Below are positions 27,501-38,026 of a stretch of DNA of 64,000 nt, one piece after another. The position numbers and the translations under genes are program-made. The notes under the pieces are model-generated. The model worked only from the letters and a program-made list of their open reading frames with translations. It ran no database searches and was not told where the DNA came from. The stretch covers positions 186,001 to 250,000 of the forward strand of contig JAULBX010012210.1 of NCBI GenBank assembly GCA_032358255.1, in the 5' to 3' direction. This stretch comes from Heterotrichella gracilis (lineage: Eukaryota; Sar; Xanthophyceae; Tribonematales; Xanthonemataceae). How positions within the stretch are numbered: position 1 is the first letter of the stretch; the number at the start of each line of letters is the position of its first letter.

Positions 27501-27632
27501 CTGCTGTACAATCGTGCTGGCCGCCATCGCAGCAGCTTCACCTTCCCCACTGCTCATAACCACTGTGACTACTTCAATGCCCGTCACTGACAGGTCAGTT
27601 GGGTTGTTAGCAAGCTCGCCTGACCCTTCCAT
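24569..27632 (-). CDS. Hemerythrin-like HHE domain protein with acidic N-terminal region
   Basis: Hemerythrin domains bind a di-iron centre and serve in oxygen, redox or iron sensing. Confident exons: 27002-26687, 26457-26204 (end uncertain), 25833-25465, 25191-24997 and 24664-24569. A candidate first exon, 27632-27459, opens with MEGSGELANNPTDLSV, but its donor (CCT|GTGTAG) is weak; with it the protein would be 467 aa. The C-terminal part has the iron-ligand pattern in order: LSDHQTLTALFWQFDKA, then H-T-Q-A-E-L-S-S-L-Y-P spanning a splice junction (HxxxE), then EEHRHMEQLL, then FQAHAAYEEEQLLPKYA. The stretch before it is acidic and low in complexity (VEEAAAAVEEAAAAVEAAF, IVIEDSEFDEEGLGGLG) and likely disordered. 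No F-box or zinc finger was seen, unlike animal FBXL5 or plant BRUTUS. The specific function is unknown. Confidence 0.78.
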
Positions 27633-27670
27633 GCCTGATGATCCTGTGGCACGTGCTCAACACTGTTGAG

Positions 27671-27910
27671 TCAGGTCAAGAGCGCACTGCAGAAGGATAT
27701 CCAGCAAGGTACCGTTTCTAAAAAGCCTTTGTGCAGGCAAAACACTGCTGAAGGAAATAGATATTGGGCCTTATCTACGACAGCAAGCCTTCGCTGCAGC
27801 TGGGCAGGTGCTAGGAGGTAGCGGCAGGGTAGCAGGGCCTGCTGAAACCCTAGGAGAAGGGTCGCCGCCGCCAGCCGCTGTGCGGCAAACTCCAAGCCAC
27901 CTTTTCGCAA
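27671..27910 (-). other. Unassigned GC-rich open frame
   Basis: A 79-codon open frame (containing LEFAAQRLAAATLLLGFQQA), overlapped by open frames on both strands out to about 28070. No family was recognised. It lies upstream of the hemerythrin-domain gene and could be a missed exon, a 5' leader or chance coding potential. Confidence 0.2.
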
Positions 27911-28346
27911 GCCCGTTGCTTGTCACGTCGTGTTGCCCTATCTCACGCCAAGGTCTATTGATAAATGGACAGCCGATGGTGGTGGCCCTTAAAGGCTGCC
28001 CACGCAGTCCTCCATCACTTCCCGTACACACCGGCTTTTGTCTTCCGAGGTCTGGCTGACGTCTCAATCTAGCTGCAACATACCTCGACTTGCGTAGAAC
28101 TGTTGGAGCGTGTACGTATTACTCCTGGAAAAACAGTTTCAACAAGCTCGCCAAAAGGTGGGTGGAGCACAAGAGTAGCAGCACAAGAGTTTTCATAATG
28201 GCAATTTTGCAATGCATGCATGCATCTTGCATGCATATGACTACCAGTGTCAGTCGCAGACAGGACTAAAAGGACCAGTGCGGACTTGTTGCCACTACAG
28301 GCAGCCGGTATCTTTACGACAGTCCATTCTGGTCTTGTGCTTCAAC

Positions 28347-28897
28347 ATGTCGACAAAGAGTGAGTGCGTCAAGCATGCCACAATCGAAGGATTGAAGGCT
28401 GTTGCCGTCACAACTGTCCTCACAACAGGCGGGATTGTGGCAGCCTCCAAGTATTCGACGACGTTTAACAAGCGCCTAGGACCCAGTGGGAAGGCCATTG
28501 TGATTGTAAGTTCTCCGCCGTTCAGAGGAAGGCCACTGTGGTAGGAACAATTCTGAAAGTGTAATTGGTTTGCAGTTTGCCACAGACCTTCCTCTGGAGC
28601 TTTTCCCACTAACCTATTGAAAGCGCGTGCATGCATTGGGGCAGCCTGGCTGAAATACGCCCCAATGGTACTACAGTTTGCGCTGCTGAAAACGTGGAAC
28701 ATCATTCTTGGCAAGCAGGGTTGACTGTGGTGGTTGCTTTGCAGTGCGTGACGGGCTTCGCTGTGTTCTTCCCCTTCTCGGAGTGGGCCATGAGCGACTG
28801 CACCAGGAGAGCCAGGTGGCGCGAGCAGGGCGAGGATGAGCACTCGGCGCGCCGCGACCACGGCTCAGGAGACAAGGCGATGGAGCGGACTTGGTGA
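28347..28897 (+). CDS. Small membrane protein resembling ENOD93
   Basis: Two exons, 28347-28505 and 28745-28897, give 103 aa. A hydrophobic stretch (VAVTTVLTTGGIVAA) is followed by a basic loop (KYSTTFNKRLGPSGKAIVIV), a second hydrophobic stretch (VTGFAVFFPFSEWAM) and a charged tail rich in R, E, D and H. The two-helix layout with EGLKA before helix 1 and an N-R/N-x-x-G/T-x-x-A loop fits the plant early-nodulin-93 family, thought to be a mitochondrial inner-membrane protein. The match is by pattern only and the charged tail is not typical. The start is the first ATG, soon followed by basic and polar residues. Both splice sites keep phase 0. Confidence 0.5.
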
Positions 28898-29704
28898 GGG
28901 GGGGGTAGTACTGCCTTGCAAAGGGGTGATGTGTAGGCTGCTACCAGTAATCGTCCATCAGCATGTGGACACTGAATACCTCAGTCTCATCACAGTTGAG
29001 TACTTTTCACTTTCCGTTCAAATTTACGTCAATTTGTTTTTGTGCCGAGCGTTTTTTGTCATCAATCTGGAGAGATATTGCGTGCACTGTTTAGAGTGAG
29101 TGTAGCACTGGGTACTTGACAGTGATTTGTAGCAGGGAGATTTACAGGATCATCCGGCCTGGCTTTGCCATGACGCACTTGAACAGCTGTTGCCAACTAG
29201 GCGTGTCAGGGAGCAGTTTGGTGGCCATAAATTGTGCTGTTTTTGGGACAATGTTCTGCATTGGGCTATACCAGAACCAGACAGTTCAAGCTCTCCAGGT
29301 AGAGCGGGAGGTAATTTTTAGGCACTAGTTTTGAACCAGCTTGCGTTGACTCATGCAACACTGCCATAGACAAAGGGGTCTCAAAGTGCCAGGGCAAACA
29401 TTTGATTTCATGGTCATGACCACCAAGAAACGGTAGCAGAACTACTTCTGTAACTTTGAACAAGTGCATCTCAATATTGCTACAGCAGCCTGGCCAATTG
29501 ATTTTGCAACGGGGATCCCCTGTATGATGGCTTGCATGTCCCTGGCAGTGCCGCACGGTGGCACCTTCCTGAGTGGGCCTTTCACCAGGTTGCAACAGCG
29601 TCCTCTGACCTCAGCCATGATACAGCCCTTCAAGCCCTTCATGATGAACAGGCTGAGCTCGGCTGTCTCTCCCATCAGTCAGACGGCTGGTGCCACCTAG
29701 GGCC
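28898..29704. other. Convergent region between the ENOD93-like and LAF3-like genes
   Basis: Noncoding space of about 0.8 kb. No gene, repeat or RNA was recognised. Confidence 0.45.
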
Positions 29705-32700
29705 TCAAGCAGCAGCCTGAGAATATTTACTGCAACCATATGCACATGTGCCATCTACAAAAGTTTGCGCCACCCTTGGCAGGGACTGCATGGGCTGGCC
29801 TGTCATCATGTCCTCATCCAGGATGACAAAATCCGCTCGCTTGCCGACACTGCACATTACCAAAGCAAGCCTTAGGATCAGTTCCTGATACACTTGATGT
29901 GTTGACAAATAACCACCTGTGCCAGACAAAGTCACATTTGGAATGAAACAATTCACACACATTTAATCCAATAATTTACATGAAGGGCTGCCCTTTCTAT
30001 GCCTAAGAAGAGGCAGATAACCGCAGCAATAGCATCCTGTAGGCCCAGTCTGCCCACTACGAGCACTGCAAGGGGTTGAAGATTTCATGCTAAATTTACC
30101 ACTTACCTGATGGAACCAATTTCGGACTCCCACCCCACTGCTGCTGCAGCCTCCACTGTGTGGCTGCTCAAGGCCTGATGAGGTGATACCGTCTCCTCAC
30201 GCACCCAGCTATCCGCATCGCTTCCTGGCTCACTCCTGTGCATGGCTGTATACATACCTAGCAATGCATCCATCTTAACCACTGGCCAATCAGAAGCAAA
30301 CGCCAGAGGTACCCCTGCCTGCATGAAGACAGAAGGAGAAAACACCACTCAATGCATGCCAATGGACAAAGGGTTGGTCAGGCAAGAGTCCTGCTCAAAG
30401 CATATGCTTATGACTTCAGTGCTAACTCAAGGAGCTCCAGTACAGTGAGCGCTGGTACCCATCGGAACACCAATGATCAAGCCACCCAGAGTTGAACCTT
30501 GTCCATACTATGCGCACATTACCTCCAAAAGGGTTTTGAAGGCGTAGGCATGCTGCGCGCCAGCACGCCTCTCCCCTAGCATGGCCTTCAGGACGGGGCG
30601 GTCGAGCAGCACATGCAGGGGGTTCACAACCACTCTGACGCCAGTCTTGGCAATCTGCATCACAGCACCAGTATATGTACGCATCATCCAGAGGGCTGTG
30701 GTCCCACAATTGATTGCCTCCAACCAATTTGAAAGGCATGTGCCCAAATATGCTGCTAATGTCACGAGGCTTTTTTATTGACCATGTCAGAGTGACACTG
30801 TGAATGGATGATTTGTACATCAAATGACAGCATGTCCACAAACAGTAACGGCTCCAACACAAACCCAAAGTTCCAGTGCTGCTGCCAGCTCAAACGTGCA
30901 GAGCGTGCGGCCTATATCTCACATTTGCAGCTGCTTCTGGTCCAGCTATGTGCTGCGCATGCTCAATTCGGTGCTTGCGCTGCACCTTGTGCGGCCCGTT
31001 GACAACTGCTGCATATTCATACACGCTCACTACTTCGTCCACTGCACGGTCGCCAATGGCATGCACTGCCACCTGCAAGCACACGGATTCCCATTCACGT
31101 CATGCTGGCCTGACCACATCTGCTGACACTGTCCTTGTTTCAGGTTGCACATGCATATTGAAAGCCTGTAGCTGCAATCATGCAGAATGAGTGGGCATTT
31201 TGCAAAAACTGACAATACTGCCGATGAATAGAGGGAGGCAACAAGTGTGATAACACGATTTACTTCATTTCCTTTCATTTTGTCTGATTCAAACAACCCC
31301 TGTCACTGGTATGAACCTTGATGCTGCAGGGTTTGCACCGTATCTTACCCATAACATTAACCGATCGTCCCAAACTGAATTTTTATATGGCATTGACAAG
31401 GAGTGCAGTTGGCTTGATTGATAGATTAATATAAAATGTGCGTACCTGCAAGCCGGATGGATGCTTGTCAGCACTTGTAATTAGTTGCCGTAGTTCATCC
31501 AACTCGATTACTTGAGTGCCATTTGTGGTTGGATTGTTGACGTATGGCTGATGAAAAAGTGCTGTTTGAGAGCCCAGGCTACCATCAGCAAACACCTTGA
31601 GCCCTCCCCATCTTAGTCTGCCACCAATATGTGTGTTCCCCTTGGATTGCACCAGATCTCCCACCTGTTTCCTGCAAAACCCACATCACCATTGATAGGG
31701 ACAAGAAACCAGACACAATGATGGCTTTTCAAACACAGGAGGTACCAAGCATCAATGAACCATACAACGACGCTGGGCCTACACAACGTACAGGTAGCTG
31801 CCATTTAAAGTGACTTTTACTGCTTCCCCTACTTCTGAACAATGATATTGGGACTTCTATACAATTTAATTGCGTCTGTGCTGATAACTGTGATACATTG
31901 ACACCCCTAATTCCGTTCTCCTTAGCAAGTGTGGGCAACAAAGGATAAGTGACAAACTCAGGGACATTAGGCTACGCTGGTTGGGACATTTAGGACGTTT
32001 ATCAGACGATAGGGTTCCTAAATGTATGGTGTTTGGTAGGGTAGAGGGGGCAAAGGGGGTAGGTAAGCCAAGGGCCACATGGGCTGACTTACTCCAGCAG
32101 GACCTCAAGTCGCGTGGGATCAACAAGTGGTTCAAACAGTGCCAGGAAAGAGCTGCGTGGCGCCGCATATGCAAGACCGACTGCTAATCTGGCTGTTTTG
32201 CTGGAATGCATGTAACTAACTAACTAACTAACTATTGATAGCCTGTGCATGCTCACGGGCGAGGTTTGTGTGGGCAGTGTAGTGCTTACCATCGTTGAAG
32301 AGGGACATATGCAAACAAGCGGATGGGAAGATGGTTGTCATCTGCCGTTGGCATATACACATCCATCAGATCACTCCATGCCTGGTTATCCAAGTCAGGA
32401 ACGAAGCCCATGTCGCACAACGTCGTAATTCCTGCATGAAGGTGACAAAGCCTGCTACTTTACTGTGCATCACTTCAAAATTTTCACCCTTACCATACAT
32501 GTAGCACAATCATTAAAGATGAAGATGGCTGCGACTCATTGAGTGTGACTGAGTAGCAAAACACTGAATTTTGAAAGTTAAATTGGGTTATCAATCATTA
32601 ATGATGAGGGTAACTTCAAATATGTCAACGCTTAAGGGCTTTCTTATTTCAATGGATTTGTATTGTGACATGTCACCAGTTGCAACCCCCAGACACCCAT

Positions 32701-34798
32701 CCATGTGGTCATGTGGTCCATGGGTCCCACCTCGTGCAAGTGCGTGCTTGGCAGCTGCGCGGACTGCACGCGCACGCTCCTCCACTGTCATTGGAGGGAT
32801 GACTGCCTGTACCAAGTTCATCGCATGCTCCCTGCGGTCACAGATTGGCTTGGCACACACCACCATTGAACATGCATCATATTGACATGCAGTGACATTT
32901 AATACGGAACTGGGAAGCTGGTAAAGCCACTGCCAAGATTCATCTCACACACACAGCGCGCCCAGTACGTACTTGAGCAGGCCAGTTGGTCGTCCACTCT
33001 GATCACGCACGATGATCCCGCCCTCTGGATCAGGGGTGGCGCTGCTGATACCTGCCAGCTGCAAGGCCTTGGTGTTGGCTAAGCCCATGTGGCCATCCGT
33101 GCGAACCACAAACACTGGGTGATCACCGCAGACATCATCTATCCAACCTGCGTCAGGGAACTCCCCTCCCCACTGTGTCTGCTCCCAGTACCCTCCAAGG
33201 ATCCACTGCCCAGGCTGCAATTTCCCTGTAGCCGCACAATTGGCACATAGAATAAAAATGCCAGGAGGCCTAACAGAAACAACGATATTTTTTGTTTAAC
33301 GTTTATGACATTCTCTGTGCATATAATGACTGGTAAGCAATTCTCCTGTAAATAATAGAGTACTTACCACTGTAGTCCTTGAACGCCTTGCGGAACTCTG
33401 TTTTGCTTGTGATGTGTGACAGCTGTACCCTCTCCAATGCCAGGCCGCCTTGGATCAGGTGCACGTGAGGGTCAATCAGGCCCTGTAAAGCATTAGCCCC
33501 TCTTGAGCAAAATGGGAGAAAAAGGAATTGGTGTTAGTTACCAGAAGTTGCAAATGTGCCACAGACCAGCAAGCAGCATGAACGTTGATTGCAAACTTAC
33601 GGGCAGAACGGTTTGGCCATGCAGGTCCACTCTCTTTGCCAGTGGCCCTGCTAGGCGCAGCACCTCGGAACTACTACCCACATGGCCGATCCTGCCCGAA
33701 AACGTCACAGAAAAAGCTTCTGCACGAGGGACCTGCGCGTGTTGCAATGACTCACCAAAACCATGTCAAGTGGTATCACACTTCCAGACACACCGGTGGC
33801 ACAGTTGTACAGCTTGCACCGCAAGTAATCACCTAGCCTACTGCGATGTTCCTTCCCAATCCGCTGCCAAGTGCCAACCCCATGTACACCTCCACCGAGA
33901 AGGTCCTTCTTGATGCAAGGAGTTTCCCACTGGGCTCACTGGTCACCCAGGGTTCTCACACGATCAACTCCAATAACATGAGAGTGATGCAATTGCCTAC
34001 ACAATAGTTGTCCAGCCAGTCATCGTCGACGCTCACGGGCACCCGTTCCCAGTACACCTCAAGCGCTGCACCTTCAAATATTCGTGCAATGATGGCTTGG
34101 TCATCACAAACCTCGAGAATATTGTTGTGAGTTCACTCCTTCACTGTGCAGACGTTAGAGGTGCATTCATGCGGTGGGTTTGCCGATCAACGGCTGCATT
34201 TGGCTCACAGCTGTGCCACCAATGCAGGACACACATTTGAGATACTGGTATATTAAAGCCTATTCCTGGTTAAGCAAGGTTGTTTAGGCACCGAGAAAGC
34301 TGGGTTGATATGCATAGCGGGAGTCTAGCAACTACAACTCACTCCCAGTAGTTGTGGTGTGTCAGCGCATGCCACAGATGTTGCCTACCTCTGCATCGGC
34401 TGTCCATATGTTGGCGTTGTGGTACACAGCGGTAATAGCGTTGTGCACTGGCGGGTGGCCGGCAGGGAGTTTGCCCTCTCCTGTTCCTCCACCCTGGAAC
34501 AGTAATAGACCCACCTTAGTCTAGTACAGTGTGCTAGTTTGTCTGTCACACATGCAAGACCCAGCAGTGAATTGGATCTCGGAGAAATAATTGCACGCCT
34601 GCTGCACTGTACAGGCGTCTGCATGCCGAGCACATCGGCATGCCAATATGCATGCATTTATGCATGCATGCCACTCACAGTTTGATATGGGCAGCTGGTG
34701 GTCCCCGGTTCATAAACGCGCGTTGGCCACAGCAGAGCCAAAATGGCGCATACAGTGGATCCTAGAACAATCGCAGAGCCCACTTTTGGTGAGAGCAT
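29705..34798 (-). CDS. LAF3/YtcJ-like metal-dependent amidohydrolase
   Basis: Amidohydrolase-3 family. The plant member LAF3 acts in phytochrome A signalling and bacterial YtcJ is a related hydrolase of unknown substrate. Twelve exons: 34798-34679, 34493-34389, 33732-33601, 33482-33368, 33225-32973, 32831-32731, 32431-32290, 31671-31446, 31072-30923, 30654-30523, 30318-30107 and 29849-29705. They sum to 611 codons (610 aa). The first exon encodes a signal anchor (KVGSAIVLGSTVCAILALLW). Metal-site motifs seen are DPHVHL (HxH), HAIGDRAV and RKHRIEHAQH, and ASDWPVV with the catalytic aspartate. Other family blocks are GHMGLANTKALQLAG, RWGGLKVFADGSLGSQTAL and VGKRADFVILDEDMM. Every phase agrees. 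The 618-base intron 31672-32289 carries a LINE fragment on the opposite strand. The substrate is unknown. Confidence 0.93.
31921..32237 (+). mobile_element. 5'-truncated LINE (non-LTR retrotransposon) 3' end
   Basis: An open frame ending at the TAA near 32187 reads RLRWLGHLGRLSDDRVPKC, then GKPRATWADLLQQDLKSRGI and RAAWRRICK. This is the conserved C-terminal tail of LINE reverse-transcriptase polyproteins (LRWxGHxxRMxDxRxPK ... GRPxxxWxDxxxxDL). It is followed by a (TAAC)n tract at 32213-32234, as expected of a LINE 3' tail. Only about 0.3 kb remains and it lacks endonuclease and reverse-transcriptase domains, so it is a dead 5'-truncated copy. It sits in an intron of the LAF3-like gene in the opposite orientation. 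Confidence 0.8.
32213..32234. repeat. (TAAC)n microsatellite at the LINE 3' end
   Basis: Five TAAC units plus a partial one directly after the LINE coding remnant; probably the element's 3' tail. Confidence 0.85.
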
Positions 34799-35510
34799 CT
34801 CGGCACCTCAAGACCTCAGCCTGGTGCCGCCCGGGTTCCTGGACATCACTCAACAGCCGAGGAACCACCGGTTGCATGTGCCCTGACCACTGTTGGGTTA
34901 TGTCGTTAAACACTAAACGAGCTGCTATGTTCGCAAACAAAGAAGATGGATAAACCCAATTTTTCCACGGTCATAACTGTAATATGCATTTAAAGTGGGG
35001 TGAAGGTGACCCGGGTCAAGCCAAGGGTCGAGCACACCCTTCGTTGTATATGCTGCAGACGAAGGCTTGGTCTGTGACATGAGGCACAGTCAGAATTGCT
35101 GACACTTTGGTATTTTTCCGAATCAAGCATGACTTTGTTACAGCATTCCTATGCTGTGCGGCAAACGTTCCCAACCAGCTTATTTACAAATGCAGCAACT
35201 CTGTCCAACTCGCTGACAAAAGGCAGGGTCACGCATAGGCAGTTTCCTGTAAAGCTAGGGTGCGGGTGAAGCTCTGTGCGCATAACATGGACAGAGTTGA
35301 CCCCAAAAATGAAAATGGCTATTCTGTTAGGCAACGACAATTTGCGCTCAGTGCAGCAGACCTAAAGAAAACACAACTGGAGAAAACAGTGTTTCGATAA
35401 AAAAAACCACACGAGACACCAACTCACATGCAGCAAGACTTGCTGCCGACCAAGAACACGCGCGAGAGCAACTAAAGCGCAGTGGTTGCAGCTCATTGCC
35501 ATTGTCACTG
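34799..35510. other. Region between the LAF3-like and NPDL-repeat genes
   Basis: Two minus-strand genes in tandem. This stretch should hold the 3' region of the NPDL-repeat gene and the promoter of the LAF3-like gene. No other feature was seen. Confidence 0.45.
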
Positions 35511-37450
35511 TCATTGCTGAACGGGTGCTGGCTGGCTGGAAGGTGCCGGCGCCTTCTTTTTGTACTTGCGCTTCTCCCTCTTGCCGCTCTTGTAATAGTG
35601 CCACTTTGCCTTTTTCTCAGTGTCATACCCAACCCTGACCAGGTCAGGGTTCAGCTTGAGATACATCTCCCAGTCAAAATCTGGCGGCAGGCTCTCCAGA
35701 ATGGTCTCAAACCTATAACCGCGCTTCTCCCTCACCCCGCTCCGGTAGTAGTGCGCCTGCGCCTTCTGCTGCGTGTCGATGGTCTTCAGGTCTGGGTTCA
35801 TGTCGATGTACCCCTGCCAGTCAAAGTCCTTGGGCAGGGCGCTGAGCACTTGCTCCTGCTTGTAGGGCCGCTTCTCGTTGCGCCCGGAAATGACAAAGTG
35901 CGCCTCGGCCAGGTTCTCGCTGTCAATGCCCATCTTGGTGCTCAGCTCTGGGTTCAGCTCCAGATACATCTTCCAGTCAAAGTCCACGGGCACGCCTCGG
36001 TCATCAGTGGTGATGCCATCTGCACACAGCACACCCCGTGGTTACAGTACTGAACGCAGGGCAGTGCCGAAGGAACAGCCTGGGCAGGTGCTTTACAATA
36101 TGCACCTTGATTGCCATCTGAGGGTCGGTGGCGAACCAAGCCGTGACGGCAGGAGGATTACGTAGCGCTTAATTGCATGCAGAGCAGTGCTAAACCACCA
36201 AGCTGTGCAAGCAGGTGCACCACAGGCAAATGGTCCTCACCTGTGTACACCACTGGTCCGGTTGTCCTCCTGGAGGTGGCGGCATCGTTGGTGGCATCCA
36301 GCTTGGAAACCTCCTTGCCCGACGCATCCTTGACCGTCGTGTACTTGTACTTGTATTTGCGCCCCTCGTGCCGCCCAAACGAGCCAAAGTGGAACTCCGC
36401 CATAGCTTTGGTCTTGACCTCAGCAGCCAAGTCAGCGTTGATCTTGAGGTACGTCTCCCAGTTAAAGTCCTCGGGTATGCGGTACACCCGGCCGTCAGGG
36501 GAGATGATGACCCCATCCAGGTACATGCGCCCTTCCGCCCTGCCACTGCTGCGGTAGTGCAGGGTGGCTGCAGCGTTGTCTTTGATGCCTGCTTCCACTA
36601 GGTCTGGGTTCAGCTCCAGATACTTCTCTGCCACAAAGTCAGCTGGTAAGGGCGCCAAGGGCCCTACATCTGCAGCAGCACCCGCTTCCTGCCCAGGCAA
36701 ATACGGCCTGCCCTCCGCCTTGCCGCTGATCATGTAGTGCTGCTCAGCTGCTGCCTTGGACTGCACGCCACCCTCCTGGAGGTCGGGGTTGAGCTTGATG
36801 TACTGCTTCCAGTCAAAGTCGGTGGGGATACCGGGGGTAACCTTTGGAGCTATCTTCAGGAAGGACTTGAGGTTGCCCATGCTGAAGGTCTTCTGTGCCA
36901 CTGGCAGCTGAGTGGTTGGCACAGTGTGGGGGGGCTGATCAACTGTGACTGGGGGTACCACAGCACTGCTCTCCTCTGCTGCGGGCTGGGGCTGATCAAC
37001 GCCAGCGCCTGGCGCAGGGGCAGCAGCTTGGGATCGTACGGGAGGTGTGCTGCTAGAAGGCAGCGCTTGCCCCCCCAGCGCTGCCCTCCTGGCCTCGATC
37101 ATGGCCTTCTGAGCTGGTGTGAGCACAGCCTGTACCCTGGGCACAGTGGTCAAGGGCTGTGCTGCACCGCCCTGGACCCCGCCTGGCATTGATCCACGGC
37201 TGCCAGGCCCAGTCACTCCTGGCACGGCGCGCATGATACGCTGCGCACCCTGCATAAGCGCTGCGGTTTCCAGCTGGTGTGCCTTGACCATGCGCAGGTA
37301 CTCCAGCGTCTCCCGCTTCCCAAGCTGGTAGGACTGGAACACGAGGCCCGTGGACGCCATGAACAGGGCCACCGTGGCGAGCCATATCATAACCCTGCCC
37401 AACCCAACCTCACGGCTTTCCCCAGACTCTGAGCCCTTCGGCTCCTCCAT
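35511..37450 (-). CDS. Type II membrane protein with six NPDL repeats
   Basis: Two exons, 37450-36241 and 36019-35511, give 572 aa. A short charged N-terminus (MEEPKGSESGESREVGLG) precedes one membrane segment (VMIWLATVALFMASTGLVF), which predicts a type II signal anchor with the rest in the secretory lumen or outside. A proline/alanine/glutamine-rich stalk follows. Then come six repeats of about 45-48 residues with the pattern [PA]-x-DFDW-x-x-Y-[LI]-x-x-NPDL-x10-A-x-x-H[YF]-x-x-SG-x-x-E-[GK]-R-x-Y. Four lie in exon 1 and at the junction region, three complete ones in exon 2. Repeats of this general kind occur beside glycosyltransferase domains in other organisms, but no catalytic domain is visible here. 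The protein ends in a lysine-rich tail (REKRKYKKKAPAPSSQPA). The fold and function are unknown. A binding or scaffold role at the Golgi or cell surface is inference. Confidence 0.85.
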
Positions 37451-38026
37451 ATGGGCCCCAACCCAAATAAGGTGCCACTGGCTGGTGCCAATGGCTGGGG
37501 TCAGAACCCAAAACGGGCGCCCAACCACATTAAAAACGAGCAACTACTAACAACTACTACTAACACCTACTACACCATTAAACTCAACAGCGCGCTTCAC
37601 AACTGTGCCCACGTAGCATGGTGGCCGAGCCACTGGGCTGTAGGCAATACGCACAATATTGCAGCACGAGAGATCACGAACCTTCCCAGCGCAGTGCCAG
37701 CCCAAGCAATGGTGCCGTGGTATCGCAGTAACACTGGGTATCATGCTGTGGCTGGAATGGCTGTGCACTTGCGAGAACGAAAGTCGGAAACTCACCGTGT
37801 GGCTACAGTATTTGTTTTCGGGATTTGTATACCCCGTCAACTGTCCCCAATGATTTGGGCATGCATGCGTATATATATGCATGCGTTCGGCGTCCGGGTT
37901 TTCCCTGCATATGCGTACACGGGTACTGCCAGTGGTAGCAGTTCAGTGGCGCGGCAACTGCCCTGTTCACTCTGTAGCGTTGTTGATGGCAAAATCCTCA
38001 CCACATCGGCCCACGAGTGCCCAACC
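37451..38026. other. Divergent promoter region of the NPDL-repeat gene and THOC5
   Basis: 576 bases between the two start codons. An in-frame upward extension of the THOC5 frame exists here but lacks family similarity, so the region is read as noncoding. A TATATATATGCATGCG stretch occurs near 37870. Confidence 0.5.

Noticed and set aside
33990-34115. Exon-like minus-strand segment (CDDQAIIARIFEGAALEVYW) in a LAF3-like intron
   Set aside because: Joining exon 34493-34389 directly to 33732-33601 gives the expected family sequence and phase. Including this segment would interrupt it.
37451-38026. Upstream in-frame extension of THOC5
   Set aside because: It overlaps the divergent promoter region and has no THOC5-like sequence. 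The ATG at 38027 gives the expected family start.
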